A stretch of DNA of 64,000 bases. It comes from Nocardioides sp. InS609-2 (GTDB taxonomy: Bacteria > Actinomycetota > Actinomycetes > Propionibacteriales > Nocardioidaceae). Below are positions 35,181-43,177 of the stretch, piece after piece. Both the position numbers and the translations under genes were made by a program. How positions within the stretch are numbered: the stretch's first letter is position 1; each line of letters starts with the position of its first letter. Under the pieces are notes generated by a model. That model was not told where the DNA came from. It made no database searches and saw only the letters and a program-made list of their open reading frames with translations. The stretch spans positions 3,348,001 through 3,412,000 of the forward strand of contig NZ_CP060034.1 in NCBI RefSeq assembly GCF_023208195.1. The letters run 5' to 3'.

Positions 35181-35669
35181 ATGGGGGGCGCCGTGGAGAA
35201 GTTGTCGCTGATCCTGTGGCGTGAGCGCGAGCTCCTGGACACACTGCTCTACAAGCTCGAGGTCGAGCGACTCGTGCTGGCCACGGGAAGCTCTCGCTGG
35301 TTGATGCACGCCACCTGTGAGGTCGAGGACGTGCTCACCATCATCCGCGAGACCGAGGTGCTGCGCGCTGTGGCCTCCGACGAGGCCGCCGCGTCCGCCT
35401 CGTTGGCCTCGAACCCCAGCCTCCGCGCGCTGGCGCGCGCAGCTGACGCGCCCTGGGACGAGCTGCTCAACGAGCACGCCGACGCCTTCGAGTCGCTGAC
35501 ACGCGAGATCACCGCGCTGGCGGACTCCAACCGCGAGCTGATCACGGTGGGCTACCGCTCCGCGCACGAGACGATCCTCGCTCTCGGCGAGGTGGTCGAC
35601 GGCTACACCCAGGAGGGGACGGCCGTCGTGGCCAGCACTCCTCCCCGCCTCTTCGACAGGGCCCTGTGA
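35181..35669 (+). CDS. flgN: Flagellar export chaperone FlgN
   Basis: 162 residues, helical FlgN-type protein: VEKLSLILWRERELLDTLLYKLEVERLVLATGSSRWL at the N-terminus is the family's recognisable part. FlgN escorts the hook-filament junction proteins FlgK and FlgL, the next two genes. ATG at 35181 or GTG at 35193 could be the start. First gene of the plus-strand filament-junction operon. Confidence 0.88.
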   Translation: MGGAVEKLSLILWRERELLDTLLYKLEVERLVLATGSSRWLMHATCEVEDVLTIIRETEVLRAVASDEAAASASLASNPSLRALARAADAPWDELLNEHADAFESLTREITALADSNRELITVGYRSAHETILALGEVVDGYTQEGTAVVASTPPRLFDRAL

Positions 35670-35670
35670 C

Positions 35671-37068
35671 ATGTCTGGCTCCTTCTCCTCCTTCAACACC
35701 GGTCTGAGCGCACTGCGCTACAACCAGGTGGCCATGGACGTGGCCAGCGGCAACATCGCCAACTCGGCCACGGAGGGCTACGCCCGGCGCCGCGTGGAGG
35801 CAGGTTCGGTAGGTGCGCCTCCCCAGCTGTCCATGTGGTCGCGCTACTCCGCCTCGGGCGACGGCGTCTCCGTGATGGACATCAACCGACTGGTCGACCC
35901 GCTGCTCGATGCGCGAGCACGCACTGAGCACTCCAACCAGAGCTATCTCAACCTCACCGGCGCCGTACTCGATCGCATCGAGGCGGGCATCGGCGAGCCC
36001 GGCGACTCTGGCGTCTCCGCCGCGCTGACCCAGTTCGGGTCCGGCTGGCACGACCTGGCCAACCACCCGGGCGAGGACTCCGCGCGCAACCAGGTGCTGG
36101 CCCGTGCGGGGGTCGTAGTCGACGCGCTGCGCAACCAGGCCGGCAACATCACCGAGGAAGCCTCCGACCAGCGGTTCCGCCTTCAGATCACGGTGGAGGA
36201 GGTCAACGTCGTCGCCTCCGACCTGGCCAGCATCAACGAGAGCATCGCTACCGCCAAGCTGACCGGCTCGGACGGCAACGTGCTGCTCGACCAGCGGGAC
36301 GCGCTGGCCCTGCGCCTGTCCGAGCTCACCGGCGCGACCGCCAAGATCCGCAGCGACGGCGGGGTCGACGTGACCGTGGGCGGCGTTGCGCTGGTGACCG
36401 GCCAGCAGGCCAGCCGGCTGGAGATCGCCTCGGGAGTAGCGGCCGACGGCAGTGCCGACGGCGCGCCCGTCACGTTCCGCATCTCCGACGGGCTCACCAC
36501 CATCCCGGTGACCGGTGCCGTCCGCGGTGAGGCGGGCGGTGTCACCGAGCTGCTCAATGTCACCCTGCCCGGCTACCTGGCCGCTCTCGACGCCGTGGCA
36601 AAGACCTTCGCCGACGAGATCAACGCCCAACACGCCGCCGGCTACGACGCCGCGGGGAACCCGGGGCAGCCTCTGTTCTCCTACAACTCTGCCAACGCGG
36701 CAGCATCGCTCACCCTCGCCGTCACCAACCCCGGCGCGCTCGCCGCGTCCGGGCTGCCGGGCGGCGTGCTCGACGGTTCCAACGCCGACAAGCTGTCCGA
36801 GGCCACCTCGGCCGAGAAGGCCTACCAGTCCCTGGTGAGTGGGTTCGGTGCGCGTGTCGCCTCCGTGCACCGCCTGGCCGCCAACCAGCAGGTGCTCACC
36901 GCCCAGGTCGACGGCTCACGCGAGCAGCTCTCCGGGGTCAACCTCGATGAGGAGATGGTCAACATGCTTTCAGCCCAACGCGCCTACGAGGCCGCGTCCC
37001 GCGTGATCAGCACAGTCGACTCCGTGCTGGACACGCTCATCAACCGCACCGGGCTGGTGGGCAGATGA
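35671..37068 (+). CDS. flgK: Flagellar hook-associated protein 1 FlgK
   Basis: 465 residues. N-terminal FLG_bb_rod-like motif FSSFNTGLSALRYNQVAMDVASGNIANSATEGYARRRVE and C-terminal GVNLDEEMVNMLSAQRAYEAASRVISTVDSVLDTLINRTGLVGR are diagnostic. FlgK forms the first hook-filament junction ring. It starts 1 nt after flgN and its stop overlaps the flgL start. Confidence 0.96.
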   Translation: MSGSFSSFNTGLSALRYNQVAMDVASGNIANSATEGYARRRVEAGSVGAPPQLSMWSRYSASGDGVSVMDINRLVDPLLDARARTEHSNQSYLNLTGAVLDRIEAGIGEPGDSGVSAALTQFGSGWHDLANHPGEDSARNQVLARAGVVVDALRNQAGNITEEASDQRFRLQITVEEVNVVASDLASINESIATAKLTGSDGNVLLDQRDALALRLSELTGATAKIRSDGGVDVTVGGVALVTGQQASRLEIASGVAADGSADGAPVTFRISDGLTTIPVTGAVRGEAGGVTELLNVTLPGYLAALDAVAKTFADEINAQHAAGYDAAGNPGQPLFSYNSANAAASLTLAVTNPGALAASGLPGGVLDGSNADKLSEATSAEKAYQSLVSGFGARVASVHRLAANQQVLTAQVDGSREQLSGVNLDEEMVNMLSAQRAYEAASRVISTVDSVLDTLINRTGLVGR

Positions 37069-37952
37069 TCTCGCGCGTGACCTCGTCCATGATGTCGGAG
37101 CGTTCGCTCGCCGGCATGCAACTGGGCCTGACCAGGCTGGCCAGGGTCCAGGAACAGCTCACGACCGGCCGGATCATCAACAGGCCCTCCGACTCGCCGA
37201 TCGACGCCACCTCGGCGATGAGCATGCGCAAGGGGGTGGCCGAGCAGAAGCAGTTCGTCCGCAACACCCAGGACGGCTTGGGCTGGCTCAACACCGCCGA
37301 CAGCACCCTCTCCCAGATGAACAGCCAGATTCGCCGGGCCCGCGAGCTCGGTCTCCAGGGGGCCAACACCGGCGCCATGAGCGCCGACTCCCGCAACGCC
37401 GTGGCGACCGAGCTCGAACAGATCCGCGACGGCCTGATCCAGCTGTCGAACACCGCCTACCTCGGCCGCCCGATCTTCGGCGGCATCACCGCCGGCTCCA
37501 AGGCCTTCGACCCCTCCGGTGCGTTCGTGGGCGTGGCCGGTGCGGTCACCCGCACCGTGGCTCCCGGCGTACGCATCGATGTCAACGTCGACGGCGCCGC
37601 GGTCGTTGGTCCCGCAGGGGACACCGTCTTCGACACGCTCACCGACCTGGCAGCCGCGCTGCGTGCCGGCGACTCCGCTGCCACGGCGGTCGGCCTCGAC
37701 GGGCTCGCCTCCGCACTCAAGCGGGTGACCACCTCGCTATCAGACGTGGGCAGCCGCACGGTTCGCGTGGAGACCGCCGAGCAGGCGGCCCTCGACGCAG
37801 ACCTCCGTCTCACCGGCTCGCTCTCGGAGGTCGAGAACACCGACCTGCCGAAGGCGATCATGGAGCTGAAGCTCCAGGAGACGGCGTACCAGGCAGCACT
37901 CGCATCGACCGCACGCGTGATGCAGCCGAGCCTCCTCGACTTTCTCCGATGA
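37065..37952 (+). CDS. flgL: Flagellar hook-associated protein 3 FlgL
   Basis: 295 residues, flagellin-like: N-terminal MISRVTSSMMSERSLAGMQLGLTRLARVQEQLTTGRIINRPSDSPIDA and C-terminal ENTDLPKAIMELKLQETAYQAALASTARVMQPSLLDFLR. FlgL is the second junction protein. ATGA overlap with flgK. Confidence 0.96.
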   Translation: MISRVTSSMMSERSLAGMQLGLTRLARVQEQLTTGRIINRPSDSPIDATSAMSMRKGVAEQKQFVRNTQDGLGWLNTADSTLSQMNSQIRRARELGLQGANTGAMSADSRNAVATELEQIRDGLIQLSNTAYLGRPIFGGITAGSKAFDPSGAFVGVAGAVTRTVAPGVRIDVNVDGAAVVGPAGDTVFDTLTDLAAALRAGDSAATAVGLDGLASALKRVTTSLSDVGSRTVRVETAEQAALDADLRLTGSLSEVENTDLPKAIMELKLQETAYQAALASTARVMQPSLLDFLR

Positions 37953-37963
37953 AAGGTGCCACC

Positions 37964-38407
37964 ATGACGCAAACGCAGGTCCGCGAGCCGGTGAGGAGTG
38001 CGATGTCTCCCCTGTCCGAGCTGTCGCAGATCCCGATGATCGAGATGAGCCGGCCCGTGCCCGGGTTCCCGCAGCTGAGCCGGTTCGCCCTGGTGCAGCT
38101 CGACGACGACGGCGTGCTGTGCGCGCTGCGCTCCCTCGACGATCCCGAGATGCGCTTCCTCGTCGTCTCGGCCGTCAGCTTCTTCCCCGACTACGCCCCG
38201 GTCGTCGACGACGCCACCGTGGCCGAGCTCGGCATCGAGACCGTCGAGGACGTGCTCGTGCTCGTCGTACTCAGCGCCGGCACCTCTCTCGCCGAGACCA
38301 CGGCCAACCTGCTGGCGCCCATTCTCGTCAACACCCGCACTCTCAGGGGAGCCCAGGTCATCCTCGACGACCCGGCCCTGCAGCTCGCCGCGCCCCTCGT
38401 GGCGTAG
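37964..38407 (+). CDS. fliW: Flagellar assembly factor FliW
   Basis: 147 residues. FliW binds flagellin and, when free, antagonises CsrA. Conserved core: MSRPVPGFPQLSRFALVQLDDDGVLCALRSLDDPEMRFLVVSAVSFFPDYAPVVDDA and VLVVLSAGTSLAETTANLLAPILVNTRTLRGAQVILDD. The ATG at 37964 has GAAAGGTG upstream; an ATG at 37949 overlapping the flgL stop is also possible. Adjacent to csrA as in Bacillus and many Gram-positives. Confidence 0.95.
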   Translation: MTQTQVREPVRSAMSPLSELSQIPMIEMSRPVPGFPQLSRFALVQLDDDGVLCALRSLDDPEMRFLVVSAVSFFPDYAPVVDDATVAELGIETVEDVLVLVVLSAGTSLAETTANLLAPILVNTRTLRGAQVILDDPALQLAAPLVA

Positions 38408-38416
38408 CGTGCACCC

Positions 38417-38656
38417 ATGCTGGTTCTGAGCCGCCGGATTGGTGAGAGCGTCGTCGTGGGCGACAACATCGCCATCACGATCCTCGAAGTGCGCGGCGAC
38501 GTCGTCAGGGTCGGCATCGAGGCCCCGCGCGACGTGAAGGTGCACCGCGCCGAGCTGCTCGCCGAGCTCGAGCAGACCAACAAGGAAGCCGCGTCGCCCA
38601 CCGAGGACATCGTCGCCTCACTGCGCGCGGCCATGGAGAAGCGCCACCGCTCCTGA
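38417..38656 (+). CDS. csrA: Translational regulator CsrA
   Basis: 79 residues. CsrA is a dimeric RNA-binding protein that blocks ribosome access at GGA sites. The fold is clear: MLVLSRRIGESVVVGDNIAITILEVRGDVVRVGIEAPRDVKVHRAEL. The loop after strand 4 carries GIEAPRDVKVHR with the RNA-contacting arginine. It starts 9 nt after fliW. No Shine-Dalgarno is present, and TAGCGT (38405-38410) sits 6 nt before the ATG, so a leaderless transcript in addition to operon read-through is possible. Candidate targets are the fliC, flbD and flgB leaders. Confidence 0.96.
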   Translation: MLVLSRRIGESVVVGDNIAITILEVRGDVVRVGIEAPRDVKVHRAELLAELEQTNKEAASPTEDIVASLRAAMEKRHRS

Positions 38657-38705
38657 CGGACGCCGCTGATCCGGGCTGACGGGTCGGGGCGAACCTGACA
38701 GGCAC

Positions 38706-38749
38706 TTCCTGAACTTGGCACCCCTTGCACGGGCCGACATGTTCAGGAA
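38706..38749. repeat. Inverted repeat TTCCTGAAC/GTTCAGGAA
   Basis: Nine-base arms TTCCTGAAC (38706-38714) and GTTCAGGAA (38741-38749) separated by 26 nt, in the gap between the convergent csrA and response-regulator genes. Its layout (perfect outer arms, unpaired interior) resembles the GGTAGTCC family but the sequence is unrelated. It may be part of a composite terminator. Confidence 0.6.
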
Positions 38750-38750
38750 T

Positions 38751-38766
38751 CCCCGGTCGACCGGGG
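38751..38766. terminator. Bidirectional palindrome between csrA and response regulator
   Basis: Perfect 16-bp palindrome CCCCGGTCGACCGGGG between two converging genes. As RNA it would fold into a short, GC-rich hairpin from either strand. Likely terminates both transcripts, together with the TTCCTGAAC inverted repeat beside it. Confidence 0.55.
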
Positions 38767-38778
38767 GTCCCGCGGGAA

Positions 38779-39435
38779 TCAGGCGCCCTTGTCGCCCAGC
38801 TGGTCGGACATCCTCGAGGCGAGTACGGCGGCCTGGGTGCGCCGCTCGAGACCCAGCTTCGACAGCATCTGGGTGACGTTGTTCTTGACCGTCTTCTCGG
38901 CGATGTGCAGCTGCTCGCCGATCTGTCGGTTGGTCAGGCCCTGACCGATCTGCCACAGGATGCGGCGTTCGCGCGGACTCAGCGCGGCCAGCTCGCCGGT
39001 GGCGTGCACGGGGCCCTTCATCCGGTTGAGCAGGTGGGTGACGGCGTGAGGGTCGAGCATCGACTGGCCCGCGGCGAGTGCGCGCACTCCGCCGAGCAGG
39101 GCGTTGCCACCGATGTTCTTGAGCGCGTAGCCGGCCGCGCCGGCGAGGATCGCGTCGACGACGGCGTTGTCGTCCCTGTCGTTGGTCAGCACCAGCGTCG
39201 CCACGGAAGGCACTCTCTCGCGCAGCTCGCGCACGAGATCGGCCGACCGGAAGTCGGGCAGGTCGCCGTCCACGATCGCGACGTCGGGCCGCACCCGCAG
39301 GATCTTGGCCAGCCCGTCGGCGGCGTTGGACGCCTCACCGGTGAGCTCGACATCCTCGGCAGCGTCGATGAGGGTCTTGATGCCGAAACGCATGATCTCT
39401 GCGTCGTCGACGACGCAGACCGAGATGACTGACAT
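38779..39435 (-). CDS. NarL/LuxR-type response regulator (orphan)
   Basis: 218 residues. Receiver domain (about 1-120) with the acidic pair in CVVDDAE, phospho-accepting Asp in AIVDGDLPDF, Thr in LVLTND and Lys in YALKNIGG. C-terminal LuxR helix-turn-helix LSPRERRILWQIGQGLTNRQIGEQLHIAEKTVKNNVTQMLSKLGLERRTQAA. No histidine kinase is nearby. The minus-strand TATACA (39447-39442) ends 6 nt before the ATG and there is no Shine-Dalgarno, so the mRNA is probably leaderless. Position beside the flagellar genes makes it a candidate flagellar regulator; this is inference. Confidence 0.92.
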   Translation of the reverse strand: MSVISVCVVDDAEIMRFGIKTLIDAAEDVELTGEASNAADGLAKILRVRPDVAIVDGDLPDFRSADLVRELRERVPSVATLVLTNDRDDNAVVDAILAGAAGYALKNIGGNALLGGVRALAAGQSMLDPHAVTHLLNRMKGPVHATGELAALSPRERRILWQIGQGLTNRQIGEQLHIAEKTVKNNVTQMLSKLGLERRTQAAVLASRMSDQLGDKGA

Positions 39436-39458
39436 GGCCCTTGTATACACGCCCCGAG

Positions 39459-39500
39459 TTGGAGCCTCAGACGGTGGGGAATATAGTTGCCTTTGGCAAC
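39459..39500 (+). promoter_or_regulatory. MFS promoter with MarR-type operator
   Basis: TTGGAG (39459-39464), 17 nt, TATAGT (39482-39487) form a vegetative-type promoter. The inverted repeat GTTGCC-TTT-GGCAAC (39486-39500) overlaps the end of the -10 and covers the start site. Its form is that of MarR-family operators, and a MarR gene is the second gene of this operon, so negative autoregulation is expected. Confidence 0.7.
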
Positions 39501-39548
39501 CTTCTACCTGGGTCAGCCCCCATCTCCGAGTCCTCGAATCGAGAACCT

Positions 39549-41126
39549 GTGTCCCACGCCGTACCCGCATCTGCCGAGCAGTCTGGCGAGATGAGCCACC
39601 GCGAGGTGCTCGAGGCCCTGTCCGGCCTCCTCCTCGCCATGTTCGTCGCGATGCTGTCGAGCACCGTGGTGTCCAACGCCCTGCCGCGCATCATCACCGA
39701 CCTGGAGGGCAGCCAGACCGGCTACACCTGGGTCGTCGTCGCGACGCTGCTGACCATGACGGCGACCACGCCGATCTGGGGCAAGCTCGCCGACCTGTTC
39801 AGCAAGAAGCTGCTCGTCCAGTCCGCGCTCGTCATCTTCTCGATCGGCTCGCTCATCGCCGGCTTCGCGCCCAACATGGAGGTGCTGATCGGCGCCCGCG
39901 CGGTGCAGGGTGTCGGTGTCGGCGGCCTGACCGCGCTGGTCCAGGTCGTCATCGCGAGCATGGTCACCCCGCGTGAGCGGGGCCGCTACTCCGGCTACAT
40001 CGGCGCCACCTTCGCGATCGCCACCGTCTCCGGCCCCCTCATCGGTGGGCTGCTGGTCGACACCGCGGGCTGGCGCTGGTGCTTCTTCATGGGCCTGCCC
40101 GTCGCGCTGGTCGCGTTCGCCGTGCTCCAGAAGACGCTGCACCTGCCGGTCGTCCGGCGTGAGGTGCACATCGACTACGCCGGCGCCACGCTGCTCGTCG
40201 GTGGCGTCTCGCTCCTGCTCGTGTGGGTATCGCTCGCCGGTCGGCAGTTCGCCTGGGGGTCGGCCACCAGCATCGGCCTGGTCACCGCCGGCGTCGTCGT
40301 CCTCGGGCTCGCGATCCTCGTCGAGGCGCGGTACGCCGTCGAGCCGATCATCCCGCTGCGACTCTTCAAGGACCGCACCACCGCGCTCGCGACCGCTGCG
40401 TCCGTGCTCATCGGCCTTTCGATGTTCGGCGCGACCGTCTTCCTCGCCCAGTACTTCCAGTTCGCCCGCGGCATGTCGCCCACGCACGCCGGCCTGATGT
40501 CGATCTGCATGGTCGGCGGCCTGCTCGTCTCCAGCATCGTCACCGGCCGTCTGATCTCCCAGACCGGGCTGTGGAAGCGCTACCTCGTCGGCGGCATGGT
40601 GCTCGTCGTCGCCGGCCTCGCGATGCTCGCGACCATCGACGAGACGACCTCTCTCGTCGTCGTCGGCCTCTTCATGGGCGTGCTCGGCCTGGGCCTCGGC
40701 GCCACCATGCAGAATCTCGTGCTGGCCGTGCAGAACGTCACCGCCCAGTCCGACATGGGCGCCGCCTCCTCGGTGGTGGCGTTCTTCCGCTCCATGGGTG
40801 GCTCGGTCGGTGTCGCGGTGCTGGGCGCCGTGGTCAGCCACCAGGTGGCCGACATTCTCTCGGCCGGGCTAGCCCGGATGGGCATCCAGGCCCAGGCGGG
40901 CCAGAGCTCGTCGATCCCCGACCTCACCAAGCTGCCTGCGCCCATCCGCGAGCTCTGGGAGCACGCCTTCGGCACCGCGATCGGCCAAATCTTCCTGGTG
41001 TCCGTGCCGTTCGCCGTCCTCGCGTTCGTCTGCGTGCTGCTCATCAAGGAGGTCCCGCTTCGCACCACGGTGCTGCGGGCGGACGAGATCGCCCCGGAGG
41101 CGACGGCAGAGCTGCAGGACCGATGA
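39549..41126 (+). CDS. MFS multidrug transporter, DHA2 (EmrB/QacA) type
   Basis: 525 residues with about 14 membrane helices, typical of proton-driven DHA2 drug exporters. Motif A is GKLADLFSKKLLVQ, motif C region is GATFAIATVSGPLIGGLLVDTAGWRWCFFMGLPV, and SSTVVSNALPRIITDLEG is the DHA2 helix-1 motif D. GTG at 39549 is chosen because the promoter and operator lie upstream of it; the ATG at 39441 would place them inside the gene. ATGA overlap with the MarR gene. Confidence 0.92.
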   Translation: MSHAVPASAEQSGEMSHREVLEALSGLLLAMFVAMLSSTVVSNALPRIITDLEGSQTGYTWVVVATLLTMTATTPIWGKLADLFSKKLLVQSALVIFSIGSLIAGFAPNMEVLIGARAVQGVGVGGLTALVQVVIASMVTPRERGRYSGYIGATFAIATVSGPLIGGLLVDTAGWRWCFFMGLPVALVAFAVLQKTLHLPVVRREVHIDYAGATLLVGGVSLLLVWVSLAGRQFAWGSATSIGLVTAGVVVLGLAILVEARYAVEPIIPLRLFKDRTTALATAASVLIGLSMFGATVFLAQYFQFARGMSPTHAGLMSICMVGGLLVSSIVTGRLISQTGLWKRYLVGGMVLVVAGLAMLATIDETTSLVVVGLFMGVLGLGLGATMQNLVLAVQNVTAQSDMGAASSVVAFFRSMGGSVGVAVLGAVVSHQVADILSAGLARMGIQAQAGQSSSIPDLTKLPAPIRELWEHAFGTAIGQIFLVSVPFAVLAFVCVLLIKEVPLRTTVLRADEIAPEATAELQDR

Positions 41127-41605
41127 CGCGCACCGATGCCCTCGCCGGACTCGAGCGTGAGCTCGGCGTACTCCTTCGTCGGGTACGGCGCGCGCTCGGC
41201 GCCCGCGCCGCGATGATCCACCCCGACCTCCAGTCGGTGGCCTACCTGATGCTCGCCTACGTCGTGGAGGAAGGACCGCAGCGGTCGTCGGCGATCGCCG
41301 AGAGGTTCGACATCGACAAGGGTGCCGTCAGCCGGCAGGTGCAGCACCTCGTCGAGCTCGGACTCTTCGAGCGCAAGCCCGACCCGGCCGACGGGCGGGC
41401 CAGCTCCCTCAGGGTCACGGCCAGGGGCCGCAAGCGCTACGACGAGGTCAACGTGCTCCGTCGTGAATGGCTCGACGACCGACTCGGCGGGTGGGAGGAC
41501 AGCGAGCTGCAGCAGTTCGCCGACATGCTCGGTCGCTACAACGAGTCGCTCGAGGCCGGTGAGCTGATCGAGTCACCGCAGCCAGATCGCGGTGTCCGGA
41601 GGTAG
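41123..41605 (+). CDS. MarR family transcriptional regulator
   Basis: 160 residues, winged helix: HPDLQSVAYLMLAYVVEEGPQRSSAIAERFDIDKGAVSRQVQHLVELGLFERKPDPADGRASSLRVTARGRKRYDEV is the MarR DNA-binding core with the DxR wing. It is coupled to the MFS gene by ATGA overlap and probably represses the operon through the GTTGCC/GGCAAC operator. The 3' end overlaps the convergent GH13 gene by 33 nt. Confidence 0.92.
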   Translation: MTRTDALAGLERELGVLLRRVRRALGARAAMIHPDLQSVAYLMLAYVVEEGPQRSSAIAERFDIDKGAVSRQVQHLVELGLFERKPDPADGRASSLRVTARGRKRYDEVNVLRREWLDDRLGGWEDSELQQFADMLGRYNESLEAGELIESPQPDRGVRR

Positions 41606-43177
41606 CACCCCGCCCGGCAGCTCGCCCGATGTGGCGAACACCTCGCCCGCGGGCAGCTGCACGGGCGCCGTGCCGCAGTTGACGACGACCGTTACCGGCC
41701 CGCGGCGGAACATCAGCACGTCGTGGTCCTCGCCGATGATCTCGACCTCGTCCCCGGCCGTGCCGGCGAAGGTACGCCGCGCCGCCAGCGCGGCCCGGTA
41801 GAACTCCAGCGTCGAGCACTCGACGCCGGTCTGCGCCTCGACCGTCAGCGCCGCCCAGTCTGCGGGCTGCGGGATCCACGGCTGGCCCTTGCTCGGTCCG
41901 AAACCGAACGGCGGCTGCGTGCCCGACCACGGGATCGGCACCCGGCAGCCGTCGCGACCGGGGTCGTCGATGCCCTCGCGACGACGCAGCCACGCCGGGT
42001 CCTGCCGCAACTCGTGCGCCACGTCGGCCTGCTCGAGGCCGAGCTCCTCGCCCTGGTAGAGGTACGACGATCCGGGCAGCGCCAGCATCGTCAGGGTCGC
42101 CGCCCGGGCACGGGCGAGGCCCTGCGGGCCGCCGCCGTACCTCGTCGCGTGGCGTACGACGTCATGGTTGGACAGCACCCAGGTCGGCGAGGCGCCGACC
42201 GGCCCGACGGCAGCGAGGGTGCCGGTGATGACCTCGCGGAAGCCGTCGGCGGACCAGCCGGTCAACAGCCAGGAGAAGTTGAACGCCTGGTCGAGCTCGT
42301 CGGGGCGCACGAACGCGGCCATCGACTCGGGGGTCTGGGTCCAGGCCTCGGCCACGGCCATCCGGTCGGCGCCGACCTCGTCGAGCACCTTGTGCCAGCG
42401 GCGGTAGACGTCGTGCACCTCGGGCTGGTCCCACATCGGCTCGTCGCTGAGCTCGCGCCTCACCATCGAGTGGTCGGGGTTGACGTGACCCGAGCTGGCC
42501 TTGCCGCCGGCGGTGATGACCTGGTCTCGCAGCGACTCCTCCTTGAAGAGTCCGTGCGCGACGTCGACCCGGAACCCGTCGGCTCCACGGGCGAGCCAGA
42601 AGCGCAGCACGCCCTCGAACATGTCGCCGACCTCGGGGTTGCGCCAGTCGAGGTCGGGCTGGGTGGAGTCGAACAGGTGGAGGTACCACTCGCCGTCGTG
42701 CACCCGGGTCCAGGCCGCCCCGCCGAAGACGGACTCCCAGTTGTTCGGCGGCTCGCTGCCGTCCTCGCCGCGGCCCTCGCGGAACAGGTAGCGCGCCCGC
42801 TCGGGCGAGCCGGGAGCGGACGCCAGCGCGGCCCGGAACCAGACGTGCTCGTCGGAGGTGTGGTTGGGCACCAGGTCGACGATCACCCTGAGCCCGAGCT
42901 CGTGGGCACGCGCGAGCAGGGCGTCGGCGTCGGCGAGCGAGCCGAAGAGCGGGTCGACGTCCTGGTAGTCGGCGACGTCGTAGCCGTGGTCCTTCTGTGG
43001 CGAGGTGTAGAACGGCGTGACCCAGAGCGCGTCGACGCCCAGGTCGCGCAGGTACGGCAGCCGCGAGGTGATGCCGGGCAGGTCGCCGACGCCATCGCCG
43101 TCACTGTCGGCGAAGCTGCGGACGTACACCTGGTAGATGACAGCGTCGCGCCACCAGAGGTCGGGCGAGCTCGTCAT
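41573..43177 (-). CDS. GH13 alpha-glucosidase (oligo-1,6-glucosidase type)
   Basis: 534 residues, alpha-amylase superfamily, cytoplasmic (no signal peptide). The barrel starts with WWRDAVIYQVYVRSFADSDGDGVGDLPGITSRLPYLRDLGVDALWVTPFYTSP. The catalytic nucleophile is the Asp in GFRVDVAHG, the acid/base is the Glu in MAVAEAW and the third acid is the Asp in LSNHDVVRH. It likely splits terminal alpha-1,4 or 1,6 glucosides from maltose, isomaltose, sucrose or trehalose-type substrates; which one cannot be read. Coupled to the thioesterase-like gene by ATGA overlap. Confidence 0.93.
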   Translation of the reverse strand: MTSSPDLWWRDAVIYQVYVRSFADSDGDGVGDLPGITSRLPYLRDLGVDALWVTPFYTSPQKDHGYDVADYQDVDPLFGSLADADALLARAHELGLRVIVDLVPNHTSDEHVWFRAALASAPGSPERARYLFREGRGEDGSEPPNNWESVFGGAAWTRVHDGEWYLHLFDSTQPDLDWRNPEVGDMFEGVLRFWLARGADGFRVDVAHGLFKEESLRDQVITAGGKASSGHVNPDHSMVRRELSDEPMWDQPEVHDVYRRWHKVLDEVGADRMAVAEAWTQTPESMAAFVRPDELDQAFNFSWLLTGWSADGFREVITGTLAAVGPVGASPTWVLSNHDVVRHATRYGGGPQGLARARAATLTMLALPGSSYLYQGEELGLEQADVAHELRQDPAWLRRREGIDDPGRDGCRVPIPWSGTQPPFGFGPSKGQPWIPQPADWAALTVEAQTGVECSTLEFYRAALAARRTFAGTAGDEVEIIGEDHDVLMFRRGPVTVVVNCGTAPVQLPAGEVFATSGELPGGVLPPDTAIWLR

